A stretch of 64,000 bases of DNA from Candidatus Marinarcus aquaticus (GCF_004116335.1 NZ_PDKN01000005.1:124001-188000), one strand, 5' to 3'; numbered from the stretch's first letter, positions 54,379 to 64,000 are shown. Numbers and translations: made by a program. The notes: generated from the letters alone by a model not told the origin.

Positions 54379-56646
54379 CTATTCTGCTTTAACACTATTC
54401 TTCCCATGTCGTTTAACATAATACATCAATTCATCGACACGTTTTAACATGCTCTCTTGCGTATCATTGTCTTTAAAGTCAGTTACTCCAAAACTGCACG
54501 TCACTTGTTGACCAATTTTAAATTGATAGTTTTCAGTTAACTTTTTGAGGTGATTGGCCATGGTTTTTGCCTCTTCAAGATTGGTTTCTGGCAGTAAAAT
54601 CAGAAACTCTTCTCCTCCCCATCGTCCTAAATAATCGGTTGAACGAATATTGGTCTTGATGAGTTGACTTAAGTCTTGTAACACCGTGTCTGCAAGTGAG
54701 TGACCATGCACATCATTGATTTTTTTAAAGTCATCAATGTCGTAAAAAATGATGGAAAATGGTCGATCATATCGACTTGATAACTCGATCTTCTCTTTGA
54801 ATTTAGAGTCAATTTTTCGTCGATTGAATGTTTCAGTGAGTTTATCAATGGTAGCTGCATTATAGAGTTTTTGCTCCATGATTTTTCTTTTTTGTATCTC
54901 TTTTCTCAAACGCACATTATAAAACACCACCACACATAAAAAGAGTGTTAAAGGCAGACCAATTTTATACACCATGGTATAGTCCGTCGAGGTTTCATAA
55001 CGTACTTGAAAATATTTCTCTTCAATGGTTTTAATTTCATCTTTTGAAATTTTAGTAATGGCTTTGTCAATAATTGTCTTTAATGTGTGGTTATCGGGAT
55101 GGATCATATACCGTAATTCTTGACTGAACTCGGTTGTTCCAGAGATTTTAATGTTCGAAAACTGTTCCTCTTTGATATGGTAGATTAACACAGGCAAAAG
55201 TTCAATAGCACCATATGCATCTCCATTGGCAACGAGTTGTAGACCTGTTTTCATGCTGTTCACTTCAATAAAGTTAATATTGGGGTATTGAAGTTTAATG
55301 AGATTGTTGATGGATGCATTTTTTCGTATGACAATGGATTTGCCGCTGAGAATGTTGGTATTAAAAATAAATCCTTCATCGTTTCTTGTGGCAATGGCAT
55401 ATTTATAGCTTTGAATGGGTTCTGAAAAGAGCACATTTTTTTCATGAATATCATTTTGTGTTAAAGTCAATTTAACACTGTTGAGCTCTTTTTTGATTGT
55501 TTCTCGGCCATTTTTGTTGTTACGTATAGTTTTTGAATGAGCGTTTAAGAGCGTTTTATTCTGAATCAATGCCCAAAAATCTGCGGCAATACCATGATGA
55601 CCAAGATAGAATGGTTCAAACTCTTGTTTATAATAAATAAACTCATTGTGGGCAATATAATCGTTCTCTTTTTGAGTAAATATCACTAAGTTGGCATCAT
55701 AAATAAAGTTATCTAAATTAAAGCGGGTTTCATTTTTTGTAAAACCTAATAAAGAGTAGATTTTACCAATCTCTTCAATTTTGCTTTGAGAGAGATTCCC
55801 TAAATTTCCTTGTTCATATTCTGCTAAATCTTTGAGGGTATAGGCTTCGTAAATGAGCGCATCTAAACTTTTATTTTGCGTGTTGTATTTATGGTAGATG
55901 ATATTGATGGTTTCACCAATGTTTTCAAAAGCATATGTCCATCCTTTTAACACTGCTTCATGAAAGTTGTGCACATCTATGGGGTTGAGCATCAACTCTT
56001 TTTTAGAAGTAAAAAGAATGCCATCATAAAAATCAAAACCATAATCTTGTGGGTTTAATATGTTGTATGGAATATTTTTTGAATTTAAAATATAGGGTTC
56101 ATTAGAGAGGTAAGAACCCATGGCATCGGTTTTATCATTGAGTAAGTCAACCAGTTTGTATGTATGTGGTTGGAACGTGATATCTTTAAGTGATAAGCCT
56201 TTGCTTGCGGTCATAGCGTGAATAGCAACGGTGTTTTTAGCATCGGTTGTAAGCATCACTCGTTTGTTTTTTAAATCTTCTACATTTTTGATATGTTTTT
56301 CTTGTAAAGTCAGAAGTACCAATGGAGAGTGTTGAAAGATTGCACTGAGTGCAACAATCTCTTCGCCGTTGAGTCTGTCTATTATAATCGAAGAACGTCC
56401 TACTGCATAAGTTGACTTTTGAGTGAGCACATCTTGTACTAAATCAACGCTGTTGTTCATCTCTTTAAAGTGTACGTCTAAACCGTACTCTTTAAAATAC
56501 CCTTTCTCTTTGGCAATATAATAACCTGCAAACTGAAATTGATGCAACCATGAAAGTTGCACTGAGATTTTTCTCAAAGGTTCATGTGCTTGCAGTTGAG
56601 TGAGGAACAATAAAAAAATGATTTGTATAAAAAATAATTGTCTCAT
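54379..56646 (-). CDS. Diguanylate cyclase with two periplasmic solute-binding modules
   Basis: A 755-residue membrane protein. After a signal segment come an NMT1/THI5-like solute-binding domain (about 25-290; LSWLHQFQFAGYYIAKEKGYF) and a second SBP_bac_3-like domain (about 335-555). A helix (about 563-583) leads to a GGDEF domain with GGEEF (677-681) and an I-site RSTD five residues before it, so it should make cyclic di-GMP with feedback inhibition. It lies 37 bases downstream of fbpC on the same strand and could be co-transcribed with the iron transporter. The ligand is unknown. Confidence 0.85.
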   Translation of the reverse strand: MRQLFFIQIIFLLFLTQLQAHEPLRKISVQLSWLHQFQFAGYYIAKEKGYFKEYGLDVHFKEMNNSVDLVQDVLTQKSTYAVGRSSIIIDRLNGEEIVALSAIFQHSPLVLLTLQEKHIKNVEDLKNKRVMLTTDAKNTVAIHAMTASKGLSLKDITFQPHTYKLVDLLNDKTDAMGSYLSNEPYILNSKNIPYNILNPQDYGFDFYDGILFTSKKELMLNPIDVHNFHEAVLKGWTYAFENIGETINIIYHKYNTQNKSLDALIYEAYTLKDLAEYEQGNLGNLSQSKIEEIGKIYSLLGFTKNETRFNLDNFIYDANLVIFTQKENDYIAHNEFIYYKQEFEPFYLGHHGIAADFWALIQNKTLLNAHSKTIRNNKNGRETIKKELNSVKLTLTQNDIHEKNVLFSEPIQSYKYAIATRNDEGFIFNTNILSGKSIVIRKNASINNLIKLQYPNINFIEVNSMKTGLQLVANGDAYGAIELLPVLIYHIKEEQFSNIKISGTTEFSQELRYMIHPDNHTLKTIIDKAITKISKDEIKTIEEKYFQVRYETSTDYTMVYKIGLPLTLFLCVVVFYNVRLRKEIQKRKIMEQKLYNAATIDKLTETFNRRKIDSKFKEKIELSSRYDRPFSIIFYDIDDFKKINDVHGHSLADTVLQDLSQLIKTNIRSTDYLGRWGGEEFLILLPETNLEEAKTMANHLKKLTENYQFKIGQQVTCSFGVTDFKDNDTQESMLKRVDELMYYVKRHGKNSVKAE

Positions 56647-56683
56647 CTAACAATTATAATCTATTTTTTATGGAATTGCCAAA

Positions 56684-57682
56684 CTATTGCGTATTAACTT
56701 TTAGAATGTTTCCTTTTTGTAAGTTTATGTAAACAGTACTGTTTATTTCATGCTCTTGTGCACAATGCACCGTTATAGAGTGTCCAGAGTATTTTGTAAA
56801 TTGTAATACAAGTTCAAAATAATCACCACAATAAGAGCTTTGTTTAACAAGAAGTTCTTGGTTTGTATCTAAGGGGGTTGAAGTTAAATGGCATTGATTA
56901 ATTCGAATTATGGGTGTTTGATGTTCGGGGATATCTATACGTAAATCTTGCATCAATGCTTTGGGTAAAATATTGATTTCACCCAAGAAATTTGCAATAT
57001 ATAAATTGGCTGGTTTGAAAAAAAGCTCTTGAGGTGTTCCAAATTGTACGAGTGTTTTGTTTTGTAGAATTCCAATTTTATCCGAGATGCTTAACGCCTC
57101 TTTTTTATCGTGAGTAACTAAAATAGCACTTAATCCAAGATTTTTAATGATGTTTTTTAACCAGAGTTTGGTTTTATGTCGTAAAATAGAATCAAGGTTT
57201 GAAAAAGGCTCATCTAAAAGCAGGATTTTTGGATTATATGCAATGGTTCTTGCAATTGAAACACGTTGTTGTTGACCACCAGAGAGCTCGTGAATTTGTT
57301 TGTTTCGATGTTCAACCAAATCAAACTGTTTTAAAAGTTCATCCACTCTTCTTTGTTTTTCAATTTTTGGAAGGTTGTACAAGGCAAAACCAATGTTTTC
57401 TTTGACATCCAAGTGCGGAAACAGCGCATAATCTTGAAAAATGTAGCCAATGTCTTTATTACATTTTTGGTTTCCTGAAATTAAACAGGTTTGATTTAAA
57501 AGGATCTCTCCTTCAAATGAGTCTTGCAAAGAAGCGATGCTTCTTAAAATGGTACTTTTCCCACTTCCACTGGGACCTAAAATAGTTACAATTTCTCCCT
57601 CTTTTACATCAAAAGAGACGTTTTTTAGAATTTCCATATTTCCAAATGAAATTCCAAAATCTTTGAGTTTGATTCCAAACAT
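56684..57682 (-). CDS. fbpC: Ferric iron ABC transporter ATPase
   Basis: A 332-residue ATPase with Walker A GPSGSGKST, signature LSGGQQQRVSIARTI and Walker B LLLDEPFSNLD, and a C-terminal regulatory extension. IFQDYALFPHLDVKENI is typical of the FbpC/PotA group. It is one base from fbpB. Confidence 0.9.
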   Translation of the reverse strand: MFGIKLKDFGISFGNMEILKNVSFDVKEGEIVTILGPSGSGKSTILRSIASLQDSFEGEILLNQTCLISGNQKCNKDIGYIFQDYALFPHLDVKENIGFALYNLPKIEKQRRVDELLKQFDLVEHRNKQIHELSGGQQQRVSIARTIAYNPKILLLDEPFSNLDSILRHKTKLWLKNIIKNLGLSAILVTHDKKEALSISDKIGILQNKTLVQFGTPQELFFKPANLYIANFLGEINILPKALMQDLRIDIPEHQTPIIRINQCHLTSTPLDTNQELLVKQSSYCGDYFELVLQFTKYSGHSITVHCAQEHEINSTVYINLQKGNILKVNTQ

Positions 57683-57683
57683 A

Positions 57684-59285
57684 TTAATCCTTAATCATTT
57701 TACGTGCCAATATGAGCACCGATATTATTCCCAATCCCACAATGAACATTGAAGGTACACTTGATTCAACTATTTGAGACTGCATTACTAATTCATGGGT
57801 TAATACAGCTAAGGTATCATAGTTAAAGGGGCGCAATATCATTGTCAGTGGTAACTCTTTGATGATTTCAATAAAGACAATAATAAATGCGGCCAAGCCA
57901 GAGTTTTTAATCAAAGGTAAAATCACATACCATAAAACACGTTTTTGCTTGATGTTCATGGTTTTACATGCATCATCATAGGTAAAAGGTATTTTCGAAA
58001 AACCTGATTCATAGTTGTTAATGGCAATGGCTAAAAAACGTACACAATATCCAAAGATGACTGCGGCAATGGTTCCACTGATTAAAAAGTTTGCATCAAA
58101 AGCAGCCAAGATGTTTTTATCAAGGAGTGTAAAGAAACTTAAAATTCCTACTGCAATTACTGCACCTGGAATGGAGTATCCCAATTTTGAAATTTGTGTG
58201 AGCATATCTGAAAAATGGCTTTTGCTCAGACGGACATTATAAACAAAAACAAAGGCCATGAGAGTGATTAAAAGCGCACTGAAAGTTGCAATAACAAGTG
58301 TTTGAGTAAGAACGGTAAAGAAATCCTCATCAATCACATACTCATATGAGAGATAAAACCAGTAACTCATTTGAAAAAATGGGAGTAAAAACCCAAAGAA
58401 AAATGGGAAAAAACATGCTAAAAATGCCAAGATGTTTTTGCTTCCATGCAGTTGGATTTTACTGATGGGTTTAAAATCTTTTCCACTGCTTTTATACTGC
58501 TTGTTTTTACGTTGGTATTTTTCAAAGAATATAAGCAAGAAAATAAAAAGCATCAACATCCCTGCTAAACGTGAGGCATCCTCTACACTTCCCATACCAA
58601 ACCAAGTTCTAAAAATACCTGTTACAAAAGTAGAAACCCCAAAATAGTCCATTACTCCAAAATCTGCCACTGCTTCCATAACAGCTAAAATTACCCCTGC
58701 AACAATGGCTGGACGAGAGATGGGAATAATGACTTTATAAAAAATTTGCCACTGTGAAAGACCTAAGGTTTTAGAGGCATCAATAATAGAAGCAGACTCC
58801 GCTCGCAAATAGGTTTTTGAAACCAAATAGACATAAGGATAAAGAACCAACGACATCACAATGATGGCTCCTTCGATGGACATGATGTCAAAAAAGTAGA
58901 CTTCAGAAATCTTCATGTTTAAAAGGTTTAGAATAAACGTCGTAACACTTCCTGTAATATCAAACATTCCTCCATAAATATAGGCCACAATATAGGTTGG
59001 AATAGCAAAAGGAAGAATCAAAGCATAGTGAAAAAAGTCAGAGAAACTGAACTTGAACATGGTCGTGATATAAGCAGTTGAGAAACCAATGATGGAAGTC
59101 AGTACTGCAACACCCAACATAATATAGAGTGAATTAAAGACATACTCATATAAAACCGTGTCCACCAGATGTTGCCAGTTGTTGCTTTCACCAAAAAAGA
59201 TATGAATAAAAATAAGTACAGCAGGGATGCATATCAGCAATGTTAAAATAACACTGCTGATACTGAGCGAATTAATCTGTTTCAA
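57684..59285 (-). CDS. fbpB: Ferric iron ABC transporter permease
   Basis: A 533-residue permease with two fused membrane domains (about twelve helices), as in FbpB/SfuB. The ABC coupling loops are ASKTLGLSQWQIFYKVIIPIS and a second one, DACKTMNIKQKRVLWYVILP. Start at TTG, 10 bases behind the fbpA stop. Confidence 0.9.
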   Translation of the reverse strand: MKQINSLSISSVILTLLICIPAVLIFIHIFFGESNNWQHLVDTVLYEYVFNSLYIMLGVAVLTSIIGFSTAYITTMFKFSFSDFFHYALILPFAIPTYIVAYIYGGMFDITGSVTTFILNLLNMKISEVYFFDIMSIEGAIIVMSLVLYPYVYLVSKTYLRAESASIIDASKTLGLSQWQIFYKVIIPISRPAIVAGVILAVMEAVADFGVMDYFGVSTFVTGIFRTWFGMGSVEDASRLAGMLMLFIFLLIFFEKYQRKNKQYKSSGKDFKPISKIQLHGSKNILAFLACFFPFFFGFLLPFFQMSYWFYLSYEYVIDEDFFTVLTQTLVIATFSALLITLMAFVFVYNVRLSKSHFSDMLTQISKLGYSIPGAVIAVGILSFFTLLDKNILAAFDANFLISGTIAAVIFGYCVRFLAIAINNYESGFSKIPFTYDDACKTMNIKQKRVLWYVILPLIKNSGLAAFIIVFIEIIKELPLTMILRPFNYDTLAVLTHELVMQSQIVESSVPSMFIVGLGIISVLILARKMIKD

Positions 59286-59294
59286 CTTGTTTGT

Positions 59295-60302
59295 TTATCT
59301 CCAGTTTGCTTGGTCGAAGATTTTAACAGCTGTCTTATTGTTTTCACCTAAAAGATTCATTGAGATGTTGTCTTCTTCAAATGTTCCCCAAGATTTCAAA
59401 ATATCATTTTTTTCTACTTCAGCTAAAATAGGGTACTCGAAGTTTCCATTTGCAAAAAGATCTTGCGCATCTTTTGACGCTAGGAATTCAATAAATTTAA
59501 TCGCATTCTCTTTATTGGGTGCATATTTCGCAACTCCTGCACCACTCACATTCACATGTGTTCCACCATTTTCAAATACGGGAAAAAGAATTTTCACTTT
59601 CTTAACGGCTTCTGCTTGTGAAATATCTCGGTTGTCAACCATTTTACCAATATAGTATGTGTTGGCAACCGCAATGCTTCCAATATCATTGGCCACAGCT
59701 TTTACTTGGTATCGGTCATTTCCTTTAGGATCATGTGCCATATTTGCAACCACTCCTTTTGCCCAATTAAGTGCATACTCTTCTCCATGGTGTGCAATGA
59801 CTGCAGCGAGTAAAGATTGATTGTAAACGTTGTTTGATGAACGTACCATTACTTGACCTTTAAATTTAGGATCTGCTAAATCTTCATAAGTTTTAAGTTC
59901 ATTTGGAATATCTGAACCTACTTTATAAACAAATACTCGTGCTCTTTTTGTAAGGGCAAACCATTGGTTGTCTTTATCTCTGAACTTTTCAGGAATATGT
60001 GAAGTTAGGTAATTTGATTGAATAGATTGCAGAAGACCTTGGTCTTTCGCTTGAAAAAGTCCAGCGGCATCAACAGTGATTAAAACGTCCGCAGGTGAGT
60101 TTTTCCCTTCACTTTGAATTCTTTTTATTAAAGCACTTGCATCGGCTTTAACAACATTGACTTTAATGCCGGTTTTTTCTTCAAACATTTTAAAGAGTTG
60201 TTTGTCTGTATCGTAATGTCTGTGAGAATATATATTGACTTCTGAAGCTGCAAAAATTGAGTTTGCTAACAGAAGGCTACTTAAAAGCATTTTTTTAAAC
60301 AT
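59295..60302 (-). CDS. fbpA: Ferric iron-binding periplasmic protein
   Basis: A 335-residue exported protein with a signal peptide ending at IFAAS. The tandem tyrosines in VANTYYIGKM are the iron ligands of FbpA/FutA proteins. NIYSHRHYDTD is the N-terminal ligand region. Expected to deliver Fe(III) to FbpBC. A Fur-box-like sequence lies upstream. Confidence 0.9.
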   Translation of the reverse strand: MFKKMLLSSLLLANSIFAASEVNIYSHRHYDTDKQLFKMFEEKTGIKVNVVKADASALIKRIQSEGKNSPADVLITVDAAGLFQAKDQGLLQSIQSNYLTSHIPEKFRDKDNQWFALTKRARVFVYKVGSDIPNELKTYEDLADPKFKGQVMVRSSNNVYNQSLLAAVIAHHGEEYALNWAKGVVANMAHDPKGNDRYQVKAVANDIGSIAVANTYYIGKMVDNRDISQAEAVKKVKILFPVFENGGTHVNVSGAGVAKYAPNKENAIKFIEFLASKDAQDLFANGNFEYPILAEVEKNDILKSWGTFEEDNISMNLLGENNKTAVKIFDQANWR

Positions 60303-60375
60303 TGGTCTGTCCTTTTTATTATTGATAATTGTTATTGAATTCTAATGTAACAAAACTTTAAGTATGCTTAATATT

Positions 60376-60394
60376 AAGAATGATTATCAGTTGC
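60376..60394. promoter_or_regulatory. Fur-box-like site upstream of fbpA
   Basis: AAGAATGATTATCAGTTGC matches 13 of 19 positions of the Fur consensus by my alignment. A weaker one (11 of 19, GATAATTGTTATTGAATTC) begins at 60324. Both lie between fbpA and the chemoreceptor gene, as expected for an iron-repressed transporter. Confidence 0.5.
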
Positions 60395-60491
60395 AATTGT
60401 TGTCATTAAAAAGTTATTTTTGTAATTTTTTGTGATATAATCACTGGATTGTTATTTACAAAAAGAATGCTTTGCTTAAGAGGGAGACCGT

Positions 60492-62852
60492 ATGAAATCG
60501 TTATCGATAAAATCAAAACTGCTGTTAATCGTGGTGTGTACCATTATTTTAGTGGCAACGCTTATTGCTGTTAAAGCCATTCACTCATTGAATACTTTGA
60601 CACAAGAGAATATCCAAGAATATGAAAAAAATGCATATGCTGCACAAGAAAAAGAGCTGAAGTCATATGTGCAGTTTGCTGTAAATGTGGTTGAAGAGTA
60701 TCACAAAAAATCAGACATCAATAAAATCAAACAGGATATAAAAAATGATCTGGAAGGGCAAATGAACTTTCTGTTTTTTATGTTGGAAGATTTATATAAA
60801 AAATTTAAAGGCAAAGTCTCTGAAGCAGAGTTAAAAAAAGTTTTATTGGATGCGATTGGTTCCGCACGTTATGGTACAAACAATGGTTACTTTTTTGTGT
60901 ATAACAAAGATGCTATTGTTTTAAAACATCCGATTAATCCAACCAAAGAAGGAAAACGATATCCCAAACCTCACATTCTAAATTTTATAGATTTGGCATT
61001 AAAAAATAAACAAGGATTGGTCTCTTATGAACAAGTTGTTCCCAATAAACCACCTCGTGAAAAAGTCTCTTATGTAAAACTGTTTGAACCTTTTAACTGG
61101 GTGATTGGAACAGGAGCATATTTAGATAATATTACCAATGAGTTAAAGCGACAAGCCTTGCATGAGCTTGAACTGATGCGTTATGGTAAAAATGGTTATT
61201 TTTATGTTTATGATTATGATGGTGTAAATTTAGTGCTTCCTATTAAACCTGAATTAGTGGGTAAAAATTTGATGCATCTTAAGAGTAAAAAAGGTGTCTA
61301 TTTTATTAAAGAACTCATTGATGTGGCTAAAAAAGGTAGTGGATCTGTTAAATATGATTTTTTCAAACCCAATGATGATAAACCCTATGAAAAAATTGGT
61401 TATGTAATGGGATTTGATGATTGGCAATGGATGATTGGAACAGGTGCATATACAGATGAAATTGCAGAGCACATTGAAAAAATGCAAGAACAATCCGATG
61501 AAAAGATTTCCTCTATTGTTTGGGGTATTGTGTTGATTGCTCTTGTTATTTCTTTGCTTGTGATGGCTGTTGTCATCTTTTTTATTACGCAACAAGTGAA
61601 TAAACCATTGAGTTCATTTGAAAAAGGGTTATTGGACTTTTTCAGTTATTTAAACAAAGAGAAAACCACCGTGGATAAATTAGAAATTCACAATGACGAT
61701 GAAATTGGTTCCATGTCTAAAATTGTCAATGAAAATATTGAACAGACTAAAAAACTTATTGAACAAGATGAAAAAGTCATCAATGATGTAAAAAGTGTTG
61801 TTCAACAGGTCAACCAAGGAAATTTAACTCAAAGGGTAACTCATACAACGGGCAATAGAGGGTTAGAAGAACTTAAAAATATTTTTAATAACATGCTTGA
61901 TCTGATTTCAAATAAGATCAATAATAATCTCAATGTGATTGATGAAGCCTTGAATGAGTTTAAAAAACTCAACTTTACACATCGCCTTCAAAAAGCAGAT
62001 GGGCGTGTGGCACAAGCCTTGAACTCTTTGGCAGATACTATCAATGAAATGTTGATGAATAATATGAACAATGGAATGAGTTTAGAACACAACGCACAAA
62101 AACTTTTACAAACAGTGACGACATTAAATACAGCTTCAAATGAATCTGCAGCAAGTTTAGAGCAAACAGCCGCCGCATTAGAAGAAATCACGTCCAATAT
62201 TGCAAGCAGCAGTCAAAACATCTTGCAAATGGTTGATGTGGCCAATAAAGTCTCGGCTTCTGCGCAAGAGGGTGAAGATATGGCAAATAAAACAACGAGT
62301 TCGATGGACAGTATCAATGATGAAGTCATTGCCATTAATGAAGCCATTACGGTCATTGATCAAATTGCATTTCAAACGAATATTTTATCACTCAATGCTG
62401 CAGTAGAAGCAGCCACAGCTGGAGAAGCAGGAAAAGGGTTTGCTGTGGTTGCACAAGAGGTTCGAAATCTAGCAGCAAGAAGTGCGGAAGCAGCCAAAGA
62501 GATTAAAAGTATTGTAGAGGCTGCGACCATTAAAGCCAATGAAGGAAAAGTGATCTCTACACAGATGATTGAAGGGTACACTGCTTTAAAAAGTAATATT
62601 CAAGAGAATTTAGGATTAATTAAAAGCGTGGAGTCTTCAAGTCAAGAGCAACGAACAGGAATAGAGCAAATCAATGATGCGATTGCAGCGTTGGATCGAC
62701 AAACCCAACAAAATGCAAGTGTGGCAAATTTGAGTCATGAGATTGCAGAAGAGACTCAACATATCGCAAGACAGATTTTGCAAGAAGTTGAGAAAAAAGA
62801 GTTTATAGGTAAGAAAAAGATGAATGCGAATGAGGAGAGTGATGAGGTTTGA
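60492..62852 (+). CDS. Methyl-accepting chemotaxis protein with twin Cache domains
   Basis: A 786-residue receptor: helix at about 8-28, two sCache_2-type periplasmic domains (NGYFFVYNKDA to WVIGTGAYLDN; NGYFYVYDYDG to WMIGTGAYTDE), a second helix (about 342-367), HAMP, then a signalling domain with IDQIAFQTNILSLNAAVEAA and GKGFAVVAQEVRNLAARS. The periplasmic part is built as in the kinase at 21180. It is divergent from fbpA. The ligand is unknown. No CheR-binding pentapeptide is visible at the end. Confidence 0.9.
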   Translation: MKSLSIKSKLLLIVVCTIILVATLIAVKAIHSLNTLTQENIQEYEKNAYAAQEKELKSYVQFAVNVVEEYHKKSDINKIKQDIKNDLEGQMNFLFFMLEDLYKKFKGKVSEAELKKVLLDAIGSARYGTNNGYFFVYNKDAIVLKHPINPTKEGKRYPKPHILNFIDLALKNKQGLVSYEQVVPNKPPREKVSYVKLFEPFNWVIGTGAYLDNITNELKRQALHELELMRYGKNGYFYVYDYDGVNLVLPIKPELVGKNLMHLKSKKGVYFIKELIDVAKKGSGSVKYDFFKPNDDKPYEKIGYVMGFDDWQWMIGTGAYTDEIAEHIEKMQEQSDEKISSIVWGIVLIALVISLLVMAVVIFFITQQVNKPLSSFEKGLLDFFSYLNKEKTTVDKLEIHNDDEIGSMSKIVNENIEQTKKLIEQDEKVINDVKSVVQQVNQGNLTQRVTHTTGNRGLEELKNIFNNMLDLISNKINNNLNVIDEALNEFKKLNFTHRLQKADGRVAQALNSLADTINEMLMNNMNNGMSLEHNAQKLLQTVTTLNTASNESAASLEQTAAALEEITSNIASSSQNILQMVDVANKVSASAQEGEDMANKTTSSMDSINDEVIAINEAITVIDQIAFQTNILSLNAAVEAATAGEAGKGFAVVAQEVRNLAARSAEAAKEIKSIVEAATIKANEGKVISTQMIEGYTALKSNIQENLGLIKSVESSSQEQRTGIEQINDAIAALDRQTQQNASVANLSHEIAEETQHIARQILQEVEKKEFIGKKKMNANEESDEV

Positions 62853-62972
62853 TTTAGTCAATAACTTAATGTAAAAACAATATTGTACTGGTTATAATGG
62901 TTCTTTTATAAATATTTAGAATTATAAAGTTCAAAGAGTTTGAAACTTTTAAAATTGAAGGTAACTATTACA

Positions 62973-63542
62973 ATGATATTAATGATTGATAACTATGACA
63001 GTTTTACGTATAACATCGTTCAATACTGTTTAGAGTTGGGTGCGGACTTAAAGGTTATTCGTAACGATGAGATGAGTGTCCAAGAGATTGAAGCATTGAA
63101 TCCTGAAAAAATCATTCTCTCTCCTGGACCTGCAACACCGAATGAAGCAGGTGTTTGTCTGGAAGTCATTGAACATTTTGCTAACACCAAACCAATTTTT
63201 GGTATTTGTTTGGGGCATCAAAGTATTGCACAAGTATTTGGTGGTGAAGTGGTACGTGCAAGTAATATGATGCATGGAAAAATTTCAAAAATCAAAATAA
63301 TCAAAGAGAGTCCTATTTTTAAGGGTTTACCAAAAGAGTTTACTCAAACACGATACCACTCTTTGATTGTGAAAAAAGATACATTACCCAGTCAAATTAT
63401 TCCTACTGCTATGAGTTGTGATGACAATGAAATCATGGCTTTAGAGATTAAAGATAAACAAGTTTATGGAGTACAATTTCATCCCGAATCGATTATGAGT
63501 GAATATGGGTATGAAATGATTGATAATTTTTTAAAACTATGA
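62973..63542 (+). CDS. Anthranilate/aminodeoxychorismate synthase glutamine amidotransferase
   Basis: A 189-residue class I amidotransferase. Start at the ATG at 62973; an upstream start at 62940 would add 11 residues. Catalytic Cys in GICLGHQSI and His-Glu in QFHPESI. NYDSFTYNIVQYC and LSPGPATPNEAG are typical of TrpG/PabA. Without its partner subunit nearby I cannot decide between folate and tryptophan synthesis. It overlaps the next gene (ATGA). Confidence 0.9.
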   Translation: MILMIDNYDSFTYNIVQYCLELGADLKVIRNDEMSVQEIEALNPEKIILSPGPATPNEAGVCLEVIEHFANTKPIFGICLGHQSIAQVFGGEVVRASNMMHGKISKIKIIKESPIFKGLPKEFTQTRYHSLIVKKDTLPSQIIPTAMSCDDNEIMALEIKDKQVYGVQFHPESIMSEYGYEMIDNFLKL

Positions 63543-64000
63543 GACACTTAACTCAAAACTGGCATGTAAATATATTGGGGTTTGTGCTCTTTTTGTTTAC
63601 GGCCGTTTTACTTTTAATTGCAGACAATTTAAGTATCAGTTACAAAGAAGCACTCACTTTTTATGATGAGAAGAACTTACTGCACTATTTGAGTAATCTC
63701 TCTGTCTATTTTTTAGGTCAAAGTAACATAGCTCTTCGATTTCCTTTTATCCTTTTTTATGTTTTAAGTGTTATTTTGATGTATAAAATGACAGCAGATT
63801 ATTTTAAATATGAATCTGACCGATTGATTTCCGTGCTCATATTTATGTTTTTACCGGGAATTATTGGAGCTTCACTGCTTGTCAATAACTCCATCATCGT
63901 TATTTTTTGTACCATTTTATATCTTTATTATTACAGAACGTATAATCGACACAACTATGTATTGCTTTTTATTTTTGTTTTTTTAGACAACTCGTTTGCC
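63539..64000 (+). CDS. Membrane protein, GT39/ArnT-like glycosyltransferase, N-terminal part
   Basis: Open at the window end; 154 residues are visible. It starts four bases before the trpG/pabA stop (ATGA). It has several membrane helices. YKEALTFYDEKNLLHYLSNL with GQSNIALRFPFILFYVL looks like the first periplasmic loop of GT39-type glycosyltransferases that use lipid-linked sugars, where an acidic residue (YDE) is catalytic. Role in envelope glycosylation is inferred. Confidence 0.6.
   Translation, partial: MRHLTQNWHVNILGFVLFLFTAVLLLIADNLSISYKEALTFYDEKNLLHYLSNLSVYFLGQSNIALRFPFILFYVLSVILMYKMTADYFKYESDRLISVLIFMFLPGIIGASLLVNNSIIVIFCTILYLYYYRTYNRHNYVLLFIFVFLDNSFA

Overview
The window is a low-GC chromosomal segment from a member of the Campylobacterota, most likely an Arcobacter-type bacterium. 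This rests on gene content and order, not on a 16S gene. A complete NADH-dehydrogenase-type complex I operon has citrate synthase (gltA) inserted between nuoF and nuoG. A quinol:fumarate reductase frdCAB operon is followed by a tandem pair of dynamin-like GTPases, the same order I recall from Campylobacter jejuni. An fbpABC-type ferric iron transporter and many Cache-domain sensors fit the same group. No rRNA, tRNA, CRISPR array, insertion sequence or prophage was recognised.

Layout. 1-3.8 kb: two tandem copies of a DUF4242 protein (one cytoplasmic, one with a Tat signal), each followed by the same palindrome; then a three-haem cytochrome c peroxidase-like protein, a dihaem cytochrome c, a small membrane protein and a Crp/Fnr regulator, with Crp/Fnr-like palindromes in the promoters. 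3.8-5.3 kb: a TetR regulator with matching operators, a 26-residue membrane peptide and an isochorismatase-like hydrolase. 5.4-12.4 kb: an EF-hand protein, BASS transporter, methyltransferase, EamA exporter, Nudix hydrolase, thioesterase, an orphan histidine kinase and a PhyH-type oxygenase. 12.5-17.1 kb (minus strand): small unknown proteins, a 2OG-Fe(II) oxygenase, a SnoaL-like protein, an M42 aminopeptidase, a six-cysteine periplasmic hairpin protein and an L,D-transpeptidase. 17.2-24.9 kb: aldehyde dehydrogenase, acetolactate synthase-like enzyme, a YgjP-type metalloprotease, a second orphan histidine kinase, a DUF2892 protein, a 28-residue peptide and NhaA. 24.9-32.9 kb: dynamin pair and frdCAB. 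33.2-47.7 kb: nuoA-N with gltA. 47.8-50.8 kb: ovoA-ovoB, ovothiol biosynthesis. 51-54.3 kb: bioA and a UbiD-family decarboxylase. 54.4-60.3 kb: a GGDEF protein with two periplasmic solute-binding modules, then fbpCBA. 60.5-64 kb: a twin-Cache chemoreceptor, trpG/pabA and the start of a membrane glycosyltransferase that runs off the window.

How the parts work together. Complex I, fumarate reductase, citrate synthase and the periplasmic haem proteins form a respiratory chain able to use low oxygen, peroxide or fumarate. Ovothiol and the peroxidase suggest protection against peroxide. The iron transporter has Fur-like sites upstream. The most notable sequence observation is in NuoF: the aromatic residues that hold the NADH adenine in well-studied homologues are all replaced, so this complex I may not take electrons from NADH in the usual way.
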